DNA of 6,048 nucleotides from the NCBI GenBank assembly GCA_040220455.1, contig JAVJUS010000014.1, positions 1 through 6,048 on the forward strand. The letters are read 5' to 3'. The DNA comes from JAVJUS01 sp040220455. Its GTDB lineage: Bacteria; Pseudomonadota; Alphaproteobacteria; DSM-16000; Inquilinaceae. A program made the translations under genes and the position numbers. Of the stretch, positions 1 to 4,485 are shown piece after piece. Each line of letters starts with the position of its first letter. Position 1 is the stretch's first letter. The notes beneath the pieces are model-generated. The model was not told where the DNA came from. It did no database searches and was given only the letters and a program-made list of their open reading frames with translations.

Positions 1-2
1 GC

Positions 3-785
3 GCCACGGGCGGCCTCGCCGGCCCGATGGCGGCCCAGGCCGCCGGCCTGTCGGGGATCGCCCGGCCCGGTGCCGGCATCCCGACACCGCTCACGCTCTT
101 CGCCCGCACCGGCGCGGAGGCCGGACAGCCGCGCCTGCCCGCGACGGAGGAGGCGCTGGCCGAGCTGATCCGCCTTGACCCGACGGTGGCGCGCCAGACG
201 CTGCAGAGCGTCCTGCCCCGGGCCGACGGCGCGCTCGCGGGGGCGCTCCTCCTGTTCCTGTCGGCGGCGCGCGGCGGCGACGTGCGCGGCTGGCTGGGCG
301 ATCGGGCCCATCGCACGCTGGAGACGGCGGGCCGCGGCGACACGCTGGCCCGGCTCGGCGGGGAGATCGCCCAGCAGGGCCGCATCGTGGCCGACCCGGC
401 GACGGGCGACTGGCGCAGCTACGCCCTGCCCTTCTACGACGACGGCCAGCTCTCGTCCCTGCGCCTGCATGTGCATGGCCGGGGCGGCGACGGCGAGGAG
501 GGAGGCGGGTCGCGCAAGCGGCCAGGCGACGGCGCTCGGTTCCTGATCGACATGGACCTGTCGCGGCTCGGCCCGCTCCAGCTCGACGGGCTGATCCGCC
601 GGGTGCGCTTCGCGCTGACCCTGCGCAGTCGCCGGCCCCTGGAGGCCGAGTTGCGCCGCACCATGGCGGAGGCCTTCTCCGGGTCCTGCGCGGCCTGCGG
701 CTTCGACGGCGCGATGACCTTCGAGACCGATCCCGGCCGCTGGGTCCGGGTGGGGGAGCCCGCGCGGCCATCGGTCGACGCGTGA
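3..785 (+). CDS. 3' part of a FliK-like flagellar hook-length control protein (5' end outside window)
   Basis: The reading frame is open from base 3, with no stop between the left edge and an internal ATG at 27, so the gene almost certainly starts upstream; 260 codons are visible before the TGA at 783-785. Counting from the ATG at 27, residues 1-45 are Ala/Gly/Pro-rich. Residues 40-115 look helical. Residues 129-150 (WRSYALPFYDDGQ and following) and 171-240 form a mixed alpha/beta C-terminal region. Its core, DLSRLGPLQLDG at 177-188, followed by a FALTLRS strand and PLEAELRRTM, resembles the FliK C-terminal pattern of 'LGPLxVxL', a strand, then a helix of residues near the protein end. A Gly/Arg-rich insert (151-170) breaks the domain. 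There are two nearby cysteines (C221, C224). The family assignment rests on pattern memory and flagellar context, so it is tentative; it could be an unrelated conserved protein of flagellar loci. That the frame is coding is supported by its length, GC-rich codons and a stop just before a convergent gene. Confidence 0.5.
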   Translation, partial: ATGGLAGPMAAQAAGLSGIARPGAGIPTPLTLFARTGAEAGQPRLPATEEALAELIRLDPTVARQTLQSVLPRADGALAGALLLFLSAARGGDVRGWLGDRAHRTLETAGRGDTLARLGGEIAQQGRIVADPATGDWRSYALPFYDDGQLSSLRLHVHGRGGDGEEGGGSRKRPGDGARFLIDMDLSRLGPLQLDGLIRRVRFALTLRSRRPLEAELRRTMAEAFSGSCAACGFDGAMTFETDPGRWVRVGEPARPSVDA

Positions 786-794
786 ACGGCGGCC

Positions 795-1274
795 CTACTC
801 GTCGCGCTTGAAGAGCTTCGGCTCCGCCCGCAGCGCGCCCTGGCGCTCCCGGAGCGTGTCGAGGCTCTGCAGGCCATCGGCGTTGAAGTCGATGTCCAGG
901 AAGCCGCGGCATTCCCCGTCCATGACCACCATGCGGCACTGGATCTGCCCGGTGCGGCCCTCCGGAATCTCCTGGCCGGGGGTCCAGACGAAGAAGCACT
1001 CGTCGGCATACGCGCCGATCGAATAGCCGTGGATCGGCTTGGTCTCGCCGACATCCAGGACGACGTCCTCGTGAAACGCGCGCTGGACCGTCACGGCCGT
1101 GCCGCAGCTGTTGCTCAGGCGATTGTTGTTGAAGTCGGTCACGTCGGCGCGGGCCGGCGCGCCACCGGCGACGACGCCGAGCACGGCGACCACCGCGGCG
1201 CCGGCAAGGGCGACGGCGAGCGCGCCACGGCGCGCCGGAACGCGCGCCGGATATGTGTCGGCTGGGCGGGGCAT
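795..1274 (-). CDS. Small secreted protein with four cysteines, function unknown
   Basis: The product is 159 residues from the ATG at 1274. I do not recognise the family. Residues 1-43 form a clear Sec signal peptide: an Arg-containing N-region (R11, R15, R16), a hydrophobic core from about 18 to 36, and an APARA|DV cleavage site after A43. The mature part is about 116 residues, with four cysteines (C57, C93, C113, C122), enough for two disulfides in the periplasm. Near the end, DFNADGLQS (129-137) looks like a calcium-binding DxNxDG loop, although the usual Glu at loop position 12 is Thr. The frame extends to a GTG at 1313, but that start has GAGG only one base upstream. The ATG at 1274 has GGGAG (1284-1288 on the complement) nine bases upstream and places the signal peptide properly, so I chose it. 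It lies 128 bases downstream of fliJ on the same strand and converges on the FliK-like gene. Co-transcription with fliIJ is possible but not shown. Confidence 0.75.
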   Translation of the reverse strand: MPRPADTYPARVPARRGALAVALAGAAVVAVLGVVAGGAPARADVTDFNNNRLSNSCGTAVTVQRAFHEDVVLDVGETKPIHGYSIGAYADECFFVWTPGQEIPEGRTGQIQCRMVVMDGECRGFLDIDFNADGLQSLDTLRERQGALRAEPKLFKRDE

Positions 1275-1283
1275 CGCGAGGGT

Positions 1284-1288
1284 CTCCC
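1284..1288 (-). promoter_or_regulatory. Ribosome binding site of the secreted-protein gene (decides start)
   Basis: GGGAG on the minus strand lies nine bases before the ATG at 1274. It supports this start over the in-frame GTG at 1313, whose only purine-rich stretch is one base upstream. Confidence 0.5.
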
Positions 1289-1359
1289 GGAACGACGGCT
1301 CGAAATGGGACACACCTCACCTATCCCCGCGCCGCACTCCCCTCAAGGTTGCGCTGATG

Positions 1360-1372
1360 GAAGGAAACCTTC
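1360..1372 (-). other. Small hairpin between fliJ and the secreted-protein gene
   Basis: GAAGG-AAA-CCTTC is a perfect 5-bp stem with a 3-base loop, and it overlaps the 10-base palindrome TCAAGCTTGA at 1371-1380. It lies 30 bases past the fliJ stop on the minus strand. No T-run follows it, so it is a weak candidate for a transcription terminator or an mRNA 3' end. It may equally be chance. Confidence 0.25.
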
Positions 1373-1402
1373 AAGCTTGACGGGCAAACCCGGCCGGACC
1401 GG

Positions 1403-1840
1403 TCAATCGCCGGCGCCGGCCGCCTCCGCCTGACGCCGGCGGAAGCCGCTCAGCGCGATCTCGTCCAGGGAAATCCGCTCCTGGCGCTTGCGCTTCTCCG
1501 CGTCGCGCCGGTCGCGCTCGGCCTGGGCCAGCTCGACCTTCTTGAGTTCGCGGAACGCCTCGGCCATCTCGGCCCGCGCGGTCTCCATCTGCTGCTCGAC
1601 CGAGGCCGTGGACTGGGCCAGGCGGCGCCTGCGCGCGTTGATGCTGTCGAGCCAGCGGGCATAGCCCGGCACCGGCCCGTCCGCGCCGTCGGCCGCCTCG
1701 CGCTCACGCTCGTATTCCGCGTCGAGGCGCGCCTTCTCCTCCGCCAGCCGCGCGGCGAACCCCTCGAGCTCGGCGAGCGCGCGGCGCTTTTCGTCCAACT
1801 GCCAGCGGTGAAGTTTGATCAGGCCGGCGAGATCCCTCAT
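1403..1840 (-). CDS. fliJ: Flagellar export stalk protein FliJ
   Basis: The product is 145 residues, the usual size for FliJ, a soluble coiled-coil protein. In known systems FliJ inserts into the FliI ATPase hexamer like the gamma subunit of F1, contacts FlhA, and helps couple ATP hydrolysis and proton motive force to export of rod, hook and filament subunits at the cytoplasmic base of the flagellum. The sequence starts MRDLAGLIKLHRWQLDEKRR and is almost wholly charged helix: about 1-48 and 66-140, rich in Glu, Arg, Lys and Ala with heptad-like spacing. A Gly/Pro break at 51-59 (ADGADGPVPGY) makes the hairpin turn expected of the two-helix FliJ fold. There is no signal peptide or membrane segment. 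The position directly after fliI supports the call, since FliJ sequences are poorly conserved. The ATG at 1840 has GGAGGG (1847-1852, minus strand) six bases upstream. The stop is TGA at 1403-1405. Confidence 0.88.
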   Translation of the reverse strand: MRDLAGLIKLHRWQLDEKRRALAELEGFAARLAEEKARLDAEYEREREAADGADGPVPGYARWLDSINARRRRLAQSTASVEQQMETARAEMAEAFRELKKVELAQAERDRRDAEKRKRQERISLDEIALSGFRRRQAEAAGAGD

Positions 1841-1846
1841 CGACTA

Positions 1847-1852
1847 CCCTCC
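1847..1852 (-). promoter_or_regulatory. Strong ribosome binding site of fliJ
   Basis: GGAGGG on the minus strand lies six bases before the fliJ ATG. It is the best Shine-Dalgarno match I noted before a gene here and suggests that fliJ is translated independently of fliI rather than by coupling. Confidence 0.65.
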
Positions 1853-1858
1853 ACGGCG

Positions 1859-1880
1859 CCGCGATGCGCCACCATCGCGG
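1859..1880 (-). other. Perfect 8-bp hairpin in the fliI-fliJ spacer
   Basis: Bases 1859-1866 (CCGCGATG) pair perfectly with 1873-1880 (CATCGCGG) around the 6-base loop CGCCAC. The structure sits in the 73-base gap between the fliI stop and the fliJ start, with its near arm six bases upstream of the fliJ ribosome binding site. It lacks a T-run, so it is not a classic terminator. A role in mRNA processing, stability or setting the FliI:FliJ ratio is inference. Confidence 0.45.
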
Positions 1881-1913
1881 GCCGGCACGATCCACCCTGC
1901 ACCCGATCGGCCG

Positions 1914-3269
1914 TCAGGCGGCCGCCGGGCTCTCGTATTGGGGCGGCGGCATCTCGAGGATGCGCGCCAGCTCCGCGAAGCCCGCCTCGATGCTCGTCCG
2001 CTCGCCCTTGGCCTGGGCCAGGAAGCGCTCGATGGCGGGTTGATACTTGATCGCCTCGTCGACCTTCTGATCCGCGCCCTTCCGGTAGGCGCCCAGGCGG
2101 ATCATCTCCGCCATGTCCTCGTACGTCGCCAGAAGCTGCTTGGCCCGGGCGACGATCGCGGTCTCCTCCGGCGTGTTGCAGTCCGGCATCAGGCGGGACA
2201 CCGAACGCAGCACGTTGATCGCCGGATAGCGCCCCCGCTCGGCGATCGCGCGCTCGAGCACGATATGCCCGTCGACGATGCCACGCACCGCGTCAGCGAT
2301 GGGCTCGTTATGATCGTCGCCCTCCACCAGCACGGTGAACAGCCCGGTGATCGCGCCGCCGTTGTCCCCCGGCCCCGCGCGCTCGAGGAGTCGCGGCAGC
2401 TCCGAGAAGACGGTCGGCGGATAGCCCTTGGAGGTCGGCGGCTCGCCGGCGGACAGCCCGATCTCCCGCTGGGCCATGGCGAAGCGCGTGATGCTGTCCA
2501 TCATGCACAGCACGTGTCGGCCTTCGTCGCGGAACCCCTCGGCGACCGCCATCGTCGTGTAGGCGGCCTGTCGACGCAGCAGCGGCGGCGCGTCGGAGGT
2601 GGCGACCACCACCACGCTGCGCGCCAGCCCCTCCTCGCCCAGATTGTCCTCGATGAACTCCTGGACTTCGCGGCCACGCTCGCCGATCAGGCCGATGACA
2701 TTGACATCGGCCTCGGTATAGCGCGCCAGCATGGACATCATCACCGACTTGCCGACGCCGGAGCCGGCGAAGATGCCCATGCGCTGGCCGCGGCAGCAGG
2801 TAACGAAACTGTTGAGCGCCCGGACCCCCAGGTCGATCTTCGCGCCCACCCGTCCCCGTTTGTGCGCCGCGGGCGGCGCCGCGCGCAGCGGACGGGACAC
2901 GCGGCCGGTCGCGATCGGGCCCTTGCCGTCCATCGGCTCGCCCAGCGCATCGACCACCCTGCCGAGCCACGCCTCGTTGGGGAAGATCGCAGGCTGGGCG
3001 TCGAGGACCGTCGCCCGGCATCCGAGCCCGATGCCGTCGACCGGCCCCAGCGGCATGGCGAGCGCCCGACCCTGGCGGAAGCCGACGACCTCGCACGGCA
3101 ATACCCGGCCGCTTCGTGTGGCGACCTGGCAACGCCCGCCGATCGCCAGCCGCCGCTCGACGCCCGCGATCTCGATCAGCAGGCCCGAAACGCCGGCGAC
3201 GCGACCGTAGACCGTATAGGGTGGCAGGGTGTCGAGCTCGTCGATCAGGCTGTCGATCGCGGTGCCCAA
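1914..3269 (-). CDS. fliI: Flagellum-specific ATPase FliI
   Basis: The product is 451 residues, the normal FliI length. FliI is the hexameric ATPase of the flagellar type III export apparatus at the cytoplasmic face of the basal body, related to the F1 beta subunit. An N-terminal beta-barrel region (about 20-95) precedes the catalytic domain. Walker A is GSGVGKS at 169-175. GERGREVQEF at 196-205 carries the presumed catalytic Glu (E201). Walker B is HVLCMMDSITR, with D258. The conserved segment REIGLSAGEPPTSKGYPP spans 268-285. The ATP synthase alpha/beta signature PAINVLRSVS (349-358) matches its pattern fully. The C-terminal helical domain spans about 370-440 and ends in a short Pro-rich tail. 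The start is TTG at 3267-3269. It is the first possible initiator after an in-frame TAA upstream, with GGAG (3279-3282, minus strand) nine bases before it, and it gives the expected N-terminus (TAIDSLIDELDTLPPYTVYG). The gene probably heads an operon with fliJ, transcribed from the spacer shared with ctrA. Confidence 0.97.
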   Translation of the reverse strand: MGTAIDSLIDELDTLPPYTVYGRVAGVSGLLIEIAGVERRLAIGGRCQVATRSGRVLPCEVVGFRQGRALAMPLGPVDGIGLGCRATVLDAQPAIFPNEAWLGRVVDALGEPMDGKGPIATGRVSRPLRAAPPAAHKRGRVGAKIDLGVRALNSFVTCCRGQRMGIFAGSGVGKSVMMSMLARYTEADVNVIGLIGERGREVQEFIEDNLGEEGLARSVVVVATSDAPPLLRRQAAYTTMAVAEGFRDEGRHVLCMMDSITRFAMAQREIGLSAGEPPTSKGYPPTVFSELPRLLERAGPGDNGGAITGLFTVLVEGDDHNEPIADAVRGIVDGHIVLERAIAERGRYPAINVLRSVSRLMPDCNTPEETAIVARAKQLLATYEDMAEMIRLGAYRKGADQKVDEAIKYQPAIERFLAQAKGERTSIEAGFAELARILEMPPPQYESPAAA

Positions 3270-3278
3270 GGGCGCCCA

Positions 3279-3282
3279 CTCC
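3279..3282 (-). promoter_or_regulatory. Ribosome binding site supporting a TTG start for fliI
   Basis: GGAG on the minus strand lies nine bases before the TTG at 3269. No ATG, GTG or other TTG lies in frame between this TTG and the upstream in-frame TAA, so initiation at TTG is the simplest reading. Confidence 0.55.
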
Positions 3283-3300
3283 GGATCACGGGACCATACG

Positions 3301-3358
3301 GACTCCTCGCCCGGTTACGAGACCCGTACCGGCGATCGAATCGCATGCTGGACGAGTC
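3301..3358. promoter_or_regulatory. Cluster of three GANTC (CcrM-type methylation) sites in the fliI/ctrA spacer
   Basis: GACTC lies at 3301-3305, GAATC at 3338-3342 and GAGTC at 3354-3358. By eye I find only about six more GANTC sites in the remaining 6 kb, so three in 58 bases is a local cluster. In alphaproteobacteria GANTC is methylated by the cell-cycle methyltransferase CcrM. In Caulobacter, a GANTC site in ctrA promoter P1 makes transcription depend on hemimethylation after the replication fork passes. A similar role here is inferred by analogy. GAATC also lies within a short inverted repeat, GCGAT-CGA-ATCGC (3332-3344). Confidence 0.55.
3311..3332. other. Bulged inverted repeat in the fliI/ctrA spacer
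   Basis: CCGG (3311-3314) and TACG (3316-3319) pair with CGTA (3325-3328) and CCGG (3329-3332), leaving one bulged T (3315) and a 5-base loop. This is an 8-bp stem between two of the GANTC sites and would lie in the fliI leader if its promoter is further right. It could be an mRNA leader hairpin or a dyad operator; no T-run follows on either strand. Confidence 0.3.
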
Positions 3359-3362
3359 GGGT

Positions 3363-3380
3363 TAAAAGGGCGTAAAAGGG
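3363..3380. repeat. Two TAAAAGGG copies exactly 10 bases apart
   Basis: TAAAAGGG occurs at 3363-3370 and again at 3373-3380, a spacing of one helical turn. It lies between the GANTC cluster and the TTAA boxes in an otherwise GC-rich window. Same-face direct repeats of this kind can be sites for a dimeric regulator, but no known consensus is matched. Confidence 0.35.
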
Positions 3381-3410
3381 GGTACGCGACCGAACGATTT
3401 TCATAATCCG

Positions 3411-3438
3411 TTAACCTTCTCGCATTAACCTTGGTTAA
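3411..3438. promoter_or_regulatory. Putative CtrA-binding region: two TTAACCTT direct repeats and one inverted GGTTAA
   Basis: TTAACCTT lies at 3411-3418 and 3425-3432, 14 bases apart. GGTTAA at 3433-3438 is the reverse complement of TTAACC, so 3425-3438 forms a near-palindrome. CtrA is known to bind TTAA-N7-TTAA and TTAACCAT-type half-sites. The half-sites here match TTAACC, but the spacings (10 and 6 bases between the TTAA units) are not the canonical 7. By eye every TTAA in the window (3362, 3411, 3425, 3435) lies upstream of ctrA. The region ends 35 bases before the ctrA start. Autoregulation of ctrA, and possibly control of the divergent fliIJ, are inferred. Confidence 0.6.
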
Positions 3439-3473
3439 AACGGGAAGCGAATTCCGGAGATGGGGACCGACCG

Positions 3474-4199
3474 ATGCGAGTGCTTCTGGTTGAGGACGAC
3501 AGCGCCACGGCCCGCAGCATCGAGCTGATGCTGCAGTCGGAAGGCTTCGTGGTCGACATGACCGATCTCGGCGAGGACGGTCTGGAGATCGGCAAGCTCT
3601 ACGATTACGACATCATCGTGCTGGACCTGATGCTGCCGGACATGGACGGTTACGAAGTCCTGCGCCGGCTGCGCGCCTCCCGGGTCGAGACGCCGATCCT
3701 GATCCTCTCCGGCCTGTCGGAGCTCGATCACAAGATCAAGGGCCTCGGCTTCGGCGCGGACGATTACCTCACCAAGCCGTTCGACAAGCGCGAGCTGATC
3801 GCCCGAATTCACGCGATCGTCCGCCGCTCCAAGGGTCATTCCGACAGCGTGATCCGGACGGGCCGCCTCGCCGTCAACCTGGACACGCGCACGGTCGAGG
3901 TCGACGGCCAGCCGCTGCACCTGACCGGCAAGGAATACGGCATCCTCGAGCTCCTCTCCCTGCGCAAGGGCACGACCCTGACCAAGGAGATGTTCCTGAA
4001 CCATCTCTACGGCGGCATGGACGAGCCGGAGCTCAAGATCATCGACGTCTTCGTCTGCAAGCTTCGCAAGAAGCTGTCCTCGGCCACCGGCGGCGCGAAC
4101 TACATCGAGACGGTGTGGGGACGCGGTTACGTTCTTCGCGACCCTCAGTCGGAGCGCACCGAGGACGAGGCGCGGGAGTCCGAGGCCGCCGTCGCCTGA
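3474..4199 (+). CDS. ctrA: Cell-cycle response regulator CtrA (OmpR/PhoB family)
   Basis: The product is 241 residues. CtrA is a DNA-binding master regulator of Alphaproteobacteria controlling cell-cycle, flagellar and chemotaxis genes; in several lineages it mainly controls motility. In studied species it is phosphorylated through CckA-ChpT. The receiver domain (1-118) has acidic-pocket residues E7/D8/D9, the phosphoacceptor D51 in VLDLMLPDMDGYEVL, S79 and K101 (TKPF). The winged-helix domain (about 125-224) is nearly identical, as I recall it, to Caulobacter CtrA: LTGKEYGILELLSLRKGTTL, GGMDEPELKIIDVF, and the wing end VWGRGYVLRDP at 214-224. That similarity and the start MRVLLVEDDSATARSIELML make the identification secure over other OmpR-type regulators. 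A short acidic tail follows (225-241), ending in Ala-Ala-Val-Ala; the Caulobacter protein needs two C-terminal Ala residues for ClpXP degradation, so this end may be a degron. The ATG at 3474 has GGGGA at 3462-3466, seven bases upstream. The gene is divergent from fliI and convergent with cheR. Confidence 0.97.
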   Translation: MRVLLVEDDSATARSIELMLQSEGFVVDMTDLGEDGLEIGKLYDYDIIVLDLMLPDMDGYEVLRRLRASRVETPILILSGLSELDHKIKGLGFGADDYLTKPFDKRELIARIHAIVRRSKGHSDSVIRTGRLAVNLDTRTVEVDGQPLHLTGKEYGILELLSLRKGTTLTKEMFLNHLYGGMDEPELKIIDVFVCKLRKKLSSATGGANYIETVWGRGYVLRDPQSERTEDEARESEAAVA

Positions 4200-4484
4200 T
4201 CGCGTTCGCGCGCGCCCGGACCGACGGGAACGCGGATCGCCGAACAGTTCGCGTCGTCCTCGCTCGTCGCCAATGGTCCCGTCAGCGCGGGCGTCGGCAT
4301 GAGCGCCCGCCCGCGTGAGCGGAGGCATGCGCGTGTCGCGGAGCCCTGTCCGGCCATCGCATAGCGGCCGTCGCGATCGCTCGCGCTGCGCTCCTTCGAA
4401 CGACATCACACTTGGCCTGTCGGCTTGGGCGTGTGCCTTTGGCGGCATGAGGTTACGTTACTTGGTGACGGTTACGTCGGGTTA
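4200..4484. other. Convergent intergenic region between ctrA and cheR
   Basis: These 285 bases separate the ctrA and cheR stop codons. I see no convincing gene. The stretch holds a GC hairpin at 4287-4310, a GC-rich tract with the 8-base palindrome GCGATCGC at 4373-4380, and a cluster of GTTAC words at its right end. No terminator with a clear T-run is visible on either strand. Confidence 0.6.
4287..4310. terminator. Candidate terminator hairpin downstream of ctrA
   Basis: GCGGGCG (4287-4293) pairs perfectly with CGCCCGC (4304-4310) around a 10-base loop, 87 bases after the ctrA stop and between converging genes. The all-GC stem suits a terminator, but there is no T-run on either strand, so a Rho-assisted or non-terminator role is equally possible. 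Confidence 0.3.
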
Positions 4485-4485
4485 C
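4452..4485. repeat. Cluster of four GTTAC words at the cheR 3' end
   Basis: GTTAC occurs at 4452, 4457, 4471 and 4481, with a related GTGAC at 4466. The last copy overlaps the cheR stop codon, inside the inverted repeat GGTTA-C-TAACC (4480-4490). On the cheR strand the words read GTAAC. No known binding consensus is matched. Confidence 0.4.

Noticed and set aside
1275..1313. GTG start at 1313 for the secreted protein
   Set aside because: Its purine-rich stretch is only one base upstream, and it would lengthen the N-region before the signal peptide. The ATG at 1274 is better placed.
91..1320. Minus-strand open frame of 409 codons across the FliK-like and secreted-protein genes
   Set aside because: The product is overwhelmingly Arg/Pro/Ala, typical of a shadow frame. 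The signal-peptide gene and the FliK-like gene explain the region better.
1390..1404. CCGGCCGG and GACCGGTC palindromes at the fliJ stop as a terminator
   Set aside because: The stems are only four bases with self-complementary arms and no proper T-run, too weak to call.
1815..3365. Long open frame on the plus strand (516 codons) opposite fliI
   Set aside because: It is the antisense of a certain fliI gene in a GC-rich genome, where stop codons are rare. Its product is low-complexity, rich in Arg, His, Asp and Ala, with no domain.
4373..4380. GCGATCGC palindrome (as in the cyanobacterial HIP1 repeat)
   Set aside because: It is a single 8-base palindrome in a GC-rich sequence and is expected by chance. 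The gene content is alphaproteobacterial.
3435..4448. Minus-strand open frame of 337 codons opposite ctrA
   Set aside because: ctrA is unmistakable on the other strand. The antisense product has no recognisable motif and no good ribosome binding site was seen.
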